Positions 45,001-56,073 of a stretch of 64,000 nucleotides of DNA are shown one piece after another. Location: assembly GCF_030936135.1 (NCBI RefSeq), contig NC_082599.1, positions 62,966,551-63,030,550 of the forward strand, written 5' to 3'. Origin of the DNA: Gavia stellata (Eukaryota; Chordata; Aves; Gaviiformes; Gaviidae). A model generated the notes under the pieces. The model was not told the origin of the DNA and did not search any database. It was given only the letters and a program-made list of their open reading frames with translations. The stretch's first letter is position 1, and every line of letters starts with the position of its first letter. The translations under genes and the position numbers were made by a program.

Positions 45001-48000
45001 CTCCTGCTGCCTACACAGGCAGCCCCGAGCTTCCTCCCACAACTTTGTCTGTTCCCTCTTCTCCCCCTCTATTTGTGACACCCCCCAAGGATGCTGTACC
45101 TTGAGCACACAATGCTCCCACTCTGCAGAGTCCAGGGACCTCTTGGTTTTCCCTAGAAAGCAAGAGGAAGCAAAAGCCCTCGCTGCTATTTAAGCTCACA
45201 CCAAAGACGAGCCCTGTGGTCTCCTCTGCGGTCAGACCTCCCAACATTCCCAGGCCATCAGGCTAGAAAGGGCCTACAAGCACCTACACCAAAGCCCTTG
45301 TGAGGCCAAAGACACAGGAGGGATCCCAGGAACATTTGTCAGGGCCACTGATTTGCAGCTCTTCTCCCAGGCTATTGCCAAGGACAGCTGCTGCAAACCT
45401 GGCCTGGCCTGGCAACTTGGTTCTCCAAAGCCAGGGGCTGCACCCCCTCCAGGAGCACCAGTCCTGTCCCTCCCCCAAACACCGTCCCGGCCAGGACATG
45501 GGGGTGCCGCCAAGACCTGCCCTCCAAAAGGACATCAACAGCCCCATCCATCCCCTGGGCCAAATCGACACTGGGGGACAGCTGCCCCCAGCCTCAGCTT
45601 TGGCTCCCTGGAAGGGGAAAGGCTGCAGAGCAAGTGCTGGGGAACTGGGGACAATTCTCCTCCGTCACGCTGGGAAGCTGCATTTTCCTGACCCCCTTCC
45701 CTCCCCCCAGCCTCTCCCTCCCCACCCGCACTTTACCTTCCAAGTACTGCAGCAGGAGGGGGATCTCGGTAGTCCACACCACCCCCAAGGCTCGGTGTAT
45801 CCTGCCATGCAGGGCCTGCAGCAGCTGCAAGGCAGCGACGGCACGTTCACTGCTCTTGTGAGGAGCTGCTGCCACCACCTAGGCGAGGGCAGGAGAGAAG
45901 GGTCACTCCTGCCACCAGAGCTGCAGTTTTTCCCGGGAGGGAGGGAGGGAGCTCGATGCCGCTCCTGCACCCGGGGTGCTGCTAGCCCCAAGAAAGGAGT
46001 GGGATACCGGACAGGCCCAGGCAGTCTCAGGCACACTGCCTCCTCCTTGGGGGATCCCGGCACGGGCCTCAACAGCATCTCTGCCCTGGGCTCCCCCACC
46101 ACCCCTGGCCAGAAAAGCTCTTTCCCCCGGGCCCCACTACTCACCAGCAGTCGAGCCAGCAGGGCCTGGGGAGCCGGCAGCCGGGCTGTGGGGAGGAAGA
46201 AAGGCTAGGTGAGCCAACAAGCCCCCTCCGTGCCCTGCCCATCGCGCCTCCGATGCCCCACACAGGGCTGAGGGCTGAGAGCAGCTGTGCTGCCACGGCG
46301 CTGACCCGGGAGAAATCCCCAGGGCTGCCCAGCACGGGACGAAGGCAGCTCCAGCATGGCCAGGAATGGGCCCCGGCTCGCCAGGAGAGTGCTGCGAGCA
46401 GGAGAGGCAGGCCTCTGCGCTGGGCAAGGGGCAATGCAGGGCAGAGCCCCTCGTGCCCAGCAGCAGAGCCTGGCTCCGCCCTTTGGTTCTCCCAGGCTTC
46501 TGCTGAGGGCTGGCAGGGTGCATGTAGACACAGACTGGCCAAGCCCCTGGCTGAACCCATTAGCTTCTACCTCGCTCCTGGGAGTCCACGGCGTCAGGCT
46601 CCTCCTCGTCTTCTTCACACCCTGCACTCTCCCGTCTCTCAACTAGGGCTCGGAGACAGCGGGAGAGCGGGATCAGCATGCCGCTGTACTGGGCTGGCAC
46701 TATGTACTGCAGCAACCTCGGCCACAGGAGCTGCAGAGAAGAACCGGGCAATTCACCACATCAGCATTTCTATTCAGCTCAAAGACAAAAGTGACAGTCT
46801 GCGGTTCCCTGAGCCTTGTGTGCTTCAGCACATGTGAGGGGAGAGGTTCACAGCATGGGGAAGCACGAGGAAAAATGCCCTGAAGGCAAGAAGTGGCCAC
46901 AGCAGCAGGGCACAGGGCGACTTACTTTGGTCATCCCTCTCAGAGAGACGTCCAGCGAGCCCAGGATGTCCACACACAGGGCTCGAAGAGCTCCTTCCTC
47001 CGGTGTTACCCAGGCAAAAAGGCCTCCTGCCACCTGTAAGACAGAGTTGGCAAAACCCATGTTACTCTCAGCTCCTGACCGACAAGGCTCAGGCATGGCC
47101 TCACCAGTGCTCCTGCGCCAACCTCCCAGGACCACTGACCTCCAGAAGGAGGACAAGAATGGCCAGACCCAGCTCGGGAACCACTTCCCAGACCCTGGGA
47201 AGGACTAGGAAGCCTGGGAGCAGAAAGAGACACTGCTTGTCTGCACGGTCCCCCAGGGCCCAAATGCTGCTGTCGTGCCATGGTGAGGAACGTGCCCTTC
47301 AGCAGGGCTGTGCTCGATGCCAGCCCTGGCAGCAGCACGCCCAGCCCGACAGATGTGGAGGAGAACCTGGCTCTTTCCTTTGCCCTGCTCCCAAAGCAGA
47401 GCCTCCCCGAGCCCTGGAGCAAAGCAACACCCACAGATCCCCTGGTTGGAGGGAGGCTCTAGCCAGAGGGAAGATCCTCAGCAAGTCAGCAAAAGGCTCA
47501 GCCATGCCCATCCTTCATCTCCTGGGCACCCAGCTGGAAACACTCACCAAAGGGACTGCCAGACGGCCTGTCCCCTTGCCAGAAGGGATGCGGGTCCCCA
47601 GACTGCTATTGGATGGGCAGGGCATGCTTTGGAGGGCCAGAGTATGAGAACACCACAGAAAGATCCTCTAGCCAGGCCCATCTGGCTGCAGTGGCTGTGT
47701 TTTGCTGATTGTCTGTGAGCACTTAAGGATGGAGGATGTCCTGTCCCTAGAAGACCCCTCCCTTTGCAAGGCAGCTTTGCTGAAGGTGTCTGTGGGCACA
47801 GCTTAGCCTGTGGGGTGCGCAGGCAGCCCCACAGTCCCAGGTGGCACGCCCGGGTGCAAACCCTCATCATTCATGGACGTCTCCACCAACATCAGCACAC
47901 ACACACACACACATGAGGAACAGCCATTTGCAGGTCATTCCAATGGCAGCGCCGGCGCTGATGGCCCTGCAGCGTGGAGCTCTCCATGCTCAAGGATGCC

Positions 48001-51000
48001 TGCAGAAGCTCTCAGCACAGGCCAGGCACTGCTGGAAGCCCCAGGTGTCCCGCTCTGCCCTTACCAGTCTGCCTGAGGTCCGGCTGAACTCGCTGAAGAT
48101 GTGCCCCACCACATCCCATGCCCAGCAGCTCTGGGAGCCGGAGCTGAGCAGCTCCCGGATGAACTCCAGAACTGCCCTCCGCACCTGCCAGGGGAGAGCG
48201 TGGTTACGGTCCTCCTGTTCAAAATCCAAAGGGAAGCCGCCTTTGCTTGGGGGCAGCCTCTGTGGCTCGCGGAGAGATGACAAGCGCATGGCAGAAGCTT
48301 TCGCTCCTGCCATCAGGGCTGGGCTTTAGCACCAGGCTGGACGGGCATTTGCCCCACAGAGCACAGCGACCTCCCCGCTCCACTCTGCCAGCTCTCCCCA
48401 GGGAGGAGCCATCACCCACTGCCTGGGCAATGCGCCGGCACCTCCCCAGGCACCCCAGCTCTGCCCTGAGGGAAAGGCTTCCTCTGCCTCCCCTGGTGGC
48501 ACTGTCCCTTCCCAAACCAGCTCACCTGGGCACTGGGGTCGTTGCACACTGACCCCATGGCCTCCATCACCTGGGGCAGCTTCTCTCTCACTGCAGGTTC
48601 TGGAAGAGATATGGAGAGGTGTGCATTGAGGTAGAGCCCCAATGGCAGAAGCTTCCAAGTTTTTCGCACACCAACGGGACAGAAAAGCGGGGCCTGACTC
48701 TGACTTCACAGGAGGCAGCAGTGTAGCCAGAGCGACTCCATTTCTAGAGGCACAGCTGTTTTATAGGGACTGAAAGCTATGGTAATATGGTAACACAGAG
48801 CACGTGAGAAATGACTTGGGTACAAGCAGCTCCTGTGCACCAGCCCACCCGCCCACCCACCAGCCTGCCCGTGTTACTGAGCTTGGAGCATCATCCCTGG
48901 TGTGCCACCATTTCTAACTGCCGGAGGAGAGCTCGAGCCCTGTCGCAGGGCGTCACCTCGGCTGGGGGACCCGCTCTTTGCAGCTCCTTTTGGGTGCAGG
49001 TGCACCGCTTTCAGCCCGTTCCTGCTCTCAGCCCAGCAGCCCCAACCCCTGCCTTCTGTCCCTGGCCCATGGCACTGACCGTCAGAGTGGGCCAGCGCTC
49101 CCAGCAGGCCCAGGGCTGCCACGCGACCGGCCTTGCTCCCACCGCTCTCCGGGGAGTGCAGAAACATGCCCGTCTCCTCAGGGCATATTCGTGCTGCAGG
49201 GAAGAAATCGCATTCTGCACTAGCAGGCAGCTGCCTCTGACTGCCGAGGACAGGGAGAGAGCCGCCACAGCACGACGGGGGATCGCCCAGTCTCCTCTCC
49301 TTACCCTGCAGCGCGATGCAGCGGGGAAGTTCTGCCTTAGGGGCCAGGCCGGGCCCTTTGGTCACGTCAGGGAGCTGTGGGAACAAGGTCTGTTTTAAAG
49401 AAATCTGCATCAGCATTGAGGGGGACTGAAAAGAAAGGGTGCTCTCTGCCCTCCTCTCCCAGAGTCCTGCTGCGACTTGGCTGAGAGGGAAATCACTGTG
49501 GGAACAGGGCTGCCCCTCAGGCCCATTCCGAACAGCCAGGATCAGGCCTCCTGAAGCCTTAAGGAACCTACGTGGCACCTGTCTCACAAATCCTGGCGTG
49601 TTCCTGGCCTGCAGGAAGGTCTGTGAGACAACGGGGGAGGAAGAGGAGGCTAAAGCTACCTAAAGGCACATCTGGGAGAAGGGGAGTCCCTAACACCAGC
49701 TCCCAGGGAAAACCACAAACCCTCCTGGATGGGGCTTCTTGTTTGCCCTCCCCTCAGAGCAGCATCGGCAGGGTCTCTTTCCTCTGAACAGAGCCCGCTG
49801 TTGACAACTCCGTTTCCTGGCACTTCCCACTCATCAGACCTCAGCCCTCACTGGACGGGACTGGACACGGCCCTGGGCATTAGGGCAAAGCTCTTCCCAC
49901 ACACAGAGCCCTACAGAGATGGCAATGCCTCCCTTCCTGAGAAGACGAGCCCCGGGGACTCTTGCCTCCCTTCTGGCCCCTCCCCACATTTCTCTTTTCT
50001 TGCCCAAAGAGTGTGGGGAAGTCTCAGGCCTCCTCTGCTCTCCCCCTCCCTGTTCCTTCTCTAAGGCCTTCCCAGCTCCTCCTGGCACCCCACAGCTCCC
50101 CAGTGCCTCGTGGCACTCGCGCAGACCCACCCCAGCAGCCACGCCGGGCCCTGCGCAACACCTCACCTTGTTGACCCGGGAGGTGTCTCGGACCTCCTGA
50201 GATTGGTGCAGCAGCCAGAGGAGCTGCTCCCAGGCATGCTCGCGGTGCTGCTCCTCACGCAGCAGGACCTCCATCATGGCAGCCACCGCCCTGAGCACAG
50301 CCTGCTTGTCCTGAAGAGGGAAGGGAGAGGCTCTGCTTGGAGGGCTGAAGGTCTGCCTAGCACTCAGCATCGCCTGCACACCAGTCTGCCCTTCCCACTG
50401 GGAGGGGTTTCCCTTTCCCTTCTGCCCTGCAGCAGAAGGGCTCACTCCAGAGGAGAGAGAGCAGTTCCCCACGCTCGCACCCCAGCCCTCCCTGCAGAAA
50501 GGCCCCAGGACTCGGCTGCTTCCTGCCAGAGAGCCTCCAGCCCCAGGCACAGTGACAGCAGGCTCCCGGCCTGGGATGCTTTCTCATTCAGACCGCTCCC
50601 TCCCCTCACCCCTCTGCTCACACCCCACCAGCCACAGACAGACCCACCAACGTGGACATCCCCGCTGTGGCCCCAGGCGTGGAAAGCAGCACTTCTTACC
50701 TCTTCTTCCTCGCAGCCCAGCCAATTTACCAGCGCGTAACGGAAGACTGGGTAAATGTCTTCACAGAGCTGCGCTTCCCCGTTGCGAGGGAAGGGGCATT
50801 GCTCCCGGCTGCTGAAGTATGTATTGACCCCTTTTGACCATTGCTCCAGAACTGCACCAGGAGAAAGGGAAGGGCAGCACGTGAGAGTCTGCAGCAGGGA
50901 CGGTACCTTGCACCCTCACCCAAGCCTGCTCTAAGGACGGTCCCAGGCTCGGCAGGGCTCAGCCCAGGACCAGATCTGCATCTGAGGCCAAGCTCTGCCC

Positions 51001-54000
51001 TTGAGGTGTCTGGTTTCAAACAGCCCACTGTTTCTCTCCTCCTCCCCATCCTTTTCCTCCTCAATGGCCTGTTCCCCTCCAGTATTTCCCAGGGGAAACA
51101 GGGGAACAGAAGCCATGGGAAGAGACCCAGGAGTTCCCCTGTGCAGCACCGTCGCGTCCTACCCACAGAAACCTCCGGGGCTTCTCCCGCTCCTTCTGCA
51201 CACTCACAGCGGTTTGGGATCGCCAAGGCCTGACCTCACTGTGGGCTGACACCTGCCATGTTCCCTCTGAGATCACATGGAGGCATCAACGGCCACCCCA
51301 GCCCCTGACCCTGGGACCCCAGCTAAGGAGCCGACACTCACCACTGCAGACGGCGCGCAGGATCCGGCCACTCCCCACCCGGCTCAGCATGGCACGCAGG
51401 GCAAGCAGCGTCATTCCCACGAAGGGGATGCACCGCAGGGCTGCAGAGAAGGCAGGGACAGAGGGACCGAGAGGGTCAGTGAGAGACACGGGAGACCGGG
51501 GTCGATCCCTGGCAAGGCTGGGGCTGCTGGGCCATGTGGGACATGCCAGAGGGTGTGGGGAGGGCTGCCTTCCCCAAGGGGGACACAGGAAAGCCCTTTA
51601 GGGAAATGGGGAGGACAGTGCGGGACAGAGACCCTGCGGGTTTGTCTCCAGTGGGTTCCCACCCTCCAGGAACCAGGACTGGGCTAGTAAGGCAGAGCTG
51701 CCGGCCAGCCCTGGCACAGAGCAAGGAGGCATGGCGACTTCATAGCCCCCCAGTTCAACACAGAGCCTTCAGGAAGGGGGAGGGTGCTTTCTCCCCGTTA
51801 TCTCAGACCCCTACCCAAACCAAGAGGCCCAGGGTGCCGTACCGTAGCTGCGGGCCATTTTGCCCAAGGTGAGGAGCACGATCTCATCAGGGACCTTCCC
51901 CATGGCCTTCAGGTGGCTCTGGAGCTCAGACATGACAAAGTGGAAGCGGGAGCGGGCCAGAGCCACCAGGACGTCGCTAGCAGCCATCTTCACATCATCT
52001 GTCACACCCTGAAAAAGTGCCACAAGTTAAACACTCCCGAGAAAAAGGCTGAGGCACTTGGACAGGCTGAACGCCCCTGTCTCCCCTGCAAGACCCCACG
52101 GGGCAGTTTGCTCAGGCCGGGCGCCTGCTGCCTCTTGTACCCTGGGGTAGGCGAGCAGCTCCCTGGTGAGACCAGGGAGGCTTTTCCCTAGCACAGCCCT
52201 GTGCTGCTGCCTTCTCTCTCTCTCTGCAGAGATGCCAGGAACAAACTGTCACAGACTCAAGGACCCCCTGGGGCCTCTCCACGGGGCTGCTGGGTTCCCA
52301 GGGCTGTTCCTCAAGTGAGCTTGAACCCAGCTCTCGCTCAGTTAGAAACAGCCCCGCGTCCACCTCTCTGCACTACTCTCTGCATCTCCTCTTCAAATTC
52401 CCTATAAGGAGGAGTCCCCTTCGGACCTCCACTGGGTCTGAATAGTTGAGGAACATCTCTGTGCTGCTCTGGATTTCCCCAAAAACCAGGGCCAGAGGCA
52501 GGCTGCTTTGGCGGCCTTGAAAGAGAACAAGCTCACCTGGGCTGCTCGCATGTCACTGGACACCTCTGCTATCAGGCGGTTCACGACACCGCTCTGCAAA
52601 CTGCCATCGTCTCCTTGCAAGAAGCTCTCCAGCTCCCGGTATGTCTCCACTCGGTCACCCTGGGGACAGACCACACATGGGAGTGATGGGACTTGCTTTG
52701 CCCTCGTTGCCAGGGACCCACGAGAGAGACCTACTGCCCCCCAAATCATCTCTCTGCCATGGGCACGAGGTACGAGCTGCAGGCATCGGTCAGGACAGCC
52801 ATGGGGAACGGCAAGATCTTCCACGGCACCTCTGACACTACCAGAGAGCCAGACAGGGAGGTTGATTCCACCAGGGTAAAAGGCCATGCGGGAGCCTACG
52901 AAGTCGTTCCTGAGGATGGGGGACGGTGGAGGTCAGACGGACAGTGCCAGGCGAGGAAGGGGAAGATGTGGGAATGAGACCAGTCCCTGAGGAGGGGGAG
53001 CCATGAACTCCCTGCACCTTGGGGCACAGTGTCGCTCCCCTCGCACAGGCAGGAGCCCAGGCACTGGGACAGTTCTGGAACCAAAGCTAAGGTGGGGCCT
53101 TGAGCACTTGGGCAAAGGTGCTGGAGAGATGCTGGGATTTATGCCAGAGGCTTTGCCTTGTCCAGGAGAGCACTGCAAGCTCCCAGGGAAAGGAGGGAGG
53201 GAGCAGTGGCATTAGTCCAGCTGGAGCGGCAGGATCGGCGCTTGGGGACGAAGCGCCTGCAGGAGGGCAGAGGTGCCATCAGGCGAGATCCCCCTCTGCC
53301 ACGGCACCTGGGGAAGTCAAGGGCTTGGAGGGGAGCCCTCGAGCCCCCTTGTCTCACCTCATGGTCTTGCAGCCGCTTTAGCAGAGAAGCCCCACTAGCC
53401 ACAAAGGTAGTGACGGCTTCAGGGACAGCCTTCTTTGCCCTGCCTCCATCCTCAGGATGTGCAGGTCTGGACTGAGAACCAAAGCACGGGCAGAGAGCTG
53501 GAAGAAAAGAAAGAAATGGTTTTGCTGGCTGCAGGGCTTTGCACCAGGGAGGGGGGAGGATCTTCCCAGCCCCTCCCAGCACTAACAGCCTGTGCTGGGC
53601 TGTACTGGCAAGAGGGCAGTCAGTGGGATGAGGGAAGGGAGTCTTCCCCTCACTGCGGCACTGGGAAGACCGCACTGGGAATACCACACTGGGGGACTGG
53701 ATCCATTCTGGGCTCCCCAGTGACAGAATGGCAGCAATGCGCTAGAGCGAGTCCAGCACGGGGGCCCTGAGCTGGGCGGGACATGGACATGGGGCCCTGC
53801 AAGGAGGCGCTGGGAGGGCTGGGCAGCCCCGACAAGAGTCGGCCGGGCCAGGTCGTCTTTGAGCAGTCCCCAGATGCCCCACGGAGGGCAGGGAGAGGAT
53901 GGAGCCAGAGCCCCCTCGGAGGTGCCTGGCAGCAGGATGAGAGGTGACGGGGACGCAGCCCCCAGCAGGCAGCAGCCCCCAGCCCCCCACCACCCCCTCA

Positions 54001-54017
54001 CCTCTGAGTGCTCTCAT
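36037..54017 (-). CDS. MROH (paralogue undetermined): Maestro HEAT-like repeat protein (MROH family)
   Basis: A complete minus-strand gene of 34 coding exons. I placed 33 with GT-AG introns and phases that fit throughout (16 coding bases in the first exon, 3,897 in all, 1,299 codons). The terminal exon adds about 41-49 codons. The protein is almost entirely amphipathic helices in HEAT-like pairs, with family phrases such as VNRLIAEVSSDMRAAQ, EIVLLTLGKMARSY, DIYPVFRYALVNWLG, MLIPLSRCLRALVERRE and HRPFLLWAVFLLAHFHLEP. MROH genes are greatly expanded in birds. Their molecular role is poorly known, and no enzyme motif, signal peptide or membrane segment is visible. An acidic loop (EEDEEEPD) lies near residue 490. 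The start at 54017 (MRALRALCPCFGSQ) is the first in-frame ATG in a frame that also continues upstream, so a longer N-terminus is possible. I cannot assign a specific paralogue; MROH2B-like is my guess. Confidence 0.85.
36290..41836 (-). CDS. MROH gene, exons 23-33
   Basis: Exons from 5' to 3': 41836-41701, 41595-41500, 41041-40937, 40711-40588, 39635-39535, 39104-38952, 38394-38249, 38001-37839, 37542-37346, 36730-36593, 36401-36290. Phases at the 3' ends: 0, 0, 0, 1, 0, 0, 2, 0, 2, 2, 0. Landmarks are EDLGHLLETFLEAEVTSA (24), LGYLLQMQ (26), ADEIRCLGEELNSPDAV (27), DFLTAVLPSLLHVTPMC (28), MVELWRSLGRSTIGIQVL (30), LLPHLLPSLLRWASETLG (31) and ALLEDPLTHSDGVRLLT (32). The usual MROH sequence after exon 33 (FFAE) is not found, and the terminal exon is discussed among the findings. 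Confidence 0.85.
42197..47033 (-). CDS. MROH gene, exons 12-22
   Basis: Exons from 5' to 3': 47033-46926, 46730-46571, 46185-46145, 45878-45737, 45152-45100, 44660-44553, 44346-44227, 44041-43919, 43091-42930, 42703-42581, 42264-42197. All lengths fit the phases needed (0, 1, 0, 1, 0, 0, 0, 0, 0, 0, 2). The smallest exon has 41 bases (ARLPAPQALLARLL). Landmarks are LRALCVDILGSLDVSLRG (12), LLWPRLLQYIVPAQYSGM (13), WTTEIPLLLQYLEG (15), WTMGLSQELSQQLGSSAP (17), HLVLDTVNMFSTAFTRGW (19), IVGNILRLSRAKQR (20) and DSLVYGVFQALEEL (22). Confidence 0.85.
48065..54017 (-). CDS. MROH gene, exons 1-11
   Basis: Exons from 5' to 3': 54017-54002 (coding part), 53497-53358, 52659-52537, 52008-51843, 51440-51342, 50851-50700, 50310-50167, 49374-49305, 49193-49080, 48599-48526, 48184-48065. 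Junction phases: 1, 0, 0, 1, 1, 0, 0, 1, 1, 0, 0. Protein landmarks are LLKRLQDHE (exon 2), YRELESFLQGDDGSLQSG (exon 3), FHFVMSELQSHLKAMGKV (exon 4), LEQWSKGVNTYFSSREQ (exon 6), HAWEQLLWLLHQSQEV (exon 7) and VLEFIRELLSSGSQ (exon 11). The exon 1/2 junction is the least certain. Confidence 0.85.
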
Positions 54018-54115
54018 CCTCCTCAGGGCAGCAGGATCCTCCAGATGGACGCACTGCTCTCTCTGGGTCCTCCTCCTGCGAACGCCATGAGAAACTGGGG
54101 CAGCACCAGCCCCTT

Positions 54116-54128
54116 GGGAAGATATAGA
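54116..54128 (-). promoter_or_regulatory. TATA-like element upstream of MROH start
   Basis: The minus strand reads GGCTCTATATCTTC about 100 bp before the ATG at 54017, a plausible distance if transcription starts near 54095. No other core element supports it. Confidence 0.2.
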
Positions 54129-54755
54129 GCCTGCCCACTGTGACACCCGTGCGGGGCGCGGCGCCTCACAGAGGGCTGCTGTGACACAGGGACACGTGCT
54201 GGGGACACGCCGCGGGGCGGGGACCAGACACGCAGCACCCTGCGGATCCCCACAGGCCCCGAAATGCAGGATTTCCCCATTCTCCATCACTTGAACTCAC
54301 TCATGGTCCTCAAACAGTTCTAGCAAGGACTTTCTCCCGAGAGCCCTTCCCAGCCCCGTCCCCGATCCACGTCCCCCTCCAGGGACCCGAGGCCACCGGA
54401 GCAGTTTGTGCTACCGCTCACAGCCGCACAGCGTTACTCAGCCATCTGGAAAGCCTCGCTGGCACCCAGGGCCTGAGAGCATCAGGCCACAAGCCTCCAG
54501 TAAACATGCACGGCAAAGTTTTTCCCCATTTTCCCATTTTCAGCCCAGAACAGCAGCGCTGATGGGGGGCCCCAGCCCAGCCTGTCTGGGCCCTCGGGGC
54601 ACAGCTGCTCCTGGCCCATCCCGCCCTGCGGGCCGTGCTGGGCCTTCTCAGGGGAAGGCGCGGGCCCTCGCCCTGAGGCCTCGCAGCACGAACAGGCGGA
54701 AGGTGCCCAGCCCAGCCCCAGTCGGGCGCCCTCCTGCTCCCTCCCTCAGTGCCAG

Positions 54756-55228
54756 TGTCACCGAAATCAGGAATGAAACCCCTTCACACTGGTCTCTTAA
54801 AGAGCAGGCATTACTGCATTCGGTGCCGGGTGCGTGGGGGATCTCTCCAGCCAGCATGCACCCCGGGCTGAAATCATGACAGGGATTTAAAACAGGTAAC
54901 AATGTTAGTTACGCCTACTGCTCCTACCCCTTAACTAACTATTGGTTAGTACCTTTCTTACTTCATCTTACAGATACAGTTCCAATTCCCTACGCATGCC
55001 CAGAGGGGAGGGGGCTTATTTGGGTTGGGGGCGTTTTCTAGCTAGGAGGTGTGGGTTTCACACGACAATGAGGCAGGTCAGCCTTAAAACAGTTTTGGCA
55101 CTCTCTTCTATTTTCCTAGATTTCGACCTTGTGGTAATCCTCACCGTAAGTTAGTGGAGACAGTTTTTAACTGTAATTTTATGTCTAAATACCAGGTGCA
55201 CGCATTACAAAGTATCTTCTTCACTCTG
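54756..55228 (-). mobile_element. Solo LTR of the 14020-18182 ERV family, minus orientation
   Basis: It matches the reverse complement of the 17646-18182 LTR over nearly its whole length, for example CATGACAGGGATTTAAAAC, TAGCTAGGAGGTGTG and AAGTATCTTCTTCA. It begins TGTCACCG (complement of the LTR 3' end) and loses similarity at about 55228, so the LTR 5' tip is missing. The TATA-like TTTTAAAT is kept, but the AATAAA position reads AGTAAT on the minus strand. It points towards the MROH gene. Confidence 0.8.
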
Positions 55229-55465
55229 GGTTGGAAAGGGCAGAGCCAGCCATCAGAGGGATCCCTCTCTCTCCAGCCAAGTCCCCCACAAAAAGCCAAT
55301 TCAGGTGCCCAGCAAGCCCCTCTCCCTCGTCAGGGAGCTCCAGTCCAACGCCAGGCTCTAAAACCTGCTTCTGTCTCTCGTGGAGTGTCAGAGAAGTCCC
55401 CTCTTCCCCGCCCCGGGCTGGCCCTGCAGCCGGGGGAAGCACCTTCCCTGTTTGGAGGTACTTAC

Positions 55466-55591
55466 CAGGGCGGCTGCCTCTGCAGCTCTTGCTGCTGCCT
55501 GTTGGTCTCAGTGACGTGCTTGAATATGTCCCAGCCTGCTTGATGCGGCTCCAGCCTTTCCAGGACCCGGACCGCTCCTGGAGAAAGGTGG
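55466..55591 (-). other. Possible upstream exon (126 bp)
   Basis: On the minus strand, a pyrimidine tract and CTGTTGCAG precede it and a strong donor (CTGGTAAGTACC) follows. Two of its frames are open; one reads VRVLERLEPHQAGWDIFKHV, helical and protein-like. It could be a 5' exon of the MROH gene, but the frame needed to join the 54002-54094 exon is the other, less convincing one. Confidence 0.3.
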
Positions 55592-55819
55592 CTGCAACAG
55601 CAGGGAAAAGTCATCCCTCAGCTTCTGCTGGAGACCCCTTCTGCCTCCACGCCCGTCCGGCCTCTGCACCCACCCACTCCTCCGTCCACCCGCACTTTCG
55701 CCCCGTGGTGAGTTTTAGGCCTTGGCTGTGGGGGGACCCTGGTCATGCCCATGTTAGGAGGAATTAGGTACACTTGCTTACTCTTTTATTACATGAACAA
55801 CGAATCACACACACACGTA

Positions 55820-56073
55820 GTCACAGAATCACCAAGGTTGGAAAAGACCTGTAAGATCATGAAGTCCAACCATCAACAAAAAAAACCCCAAACCAACCAA
55901 ACAAAAAAACCCAACACACATCACACACCGCCATGCCCATTAAGCCATGTCCCGCAATGCCACGTCCACACGTTCCTTGAACACCTCCAGTGAGGGTGAC
56001 TCCACCACTTCCCTGGGCAGTTTATTCCAGTGTGTCACCATTCTCACAGTAAAGACATTTTTCCTAATGTAGA
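55820..56073 (-). mobile_element. CR1 LINE 3' end, minus orientation
   Basis: The plus strand reads AGTCACAGAATCACCAAGGTTGGAAAAGACC and later CCAGTGAGGGTGACTCCACC, the complement of a CR1 3' untranslated region. An A-rich, CAACC-type low-complexity stretch (about 55875-55925) interrupts it. Confidence 0.85.
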
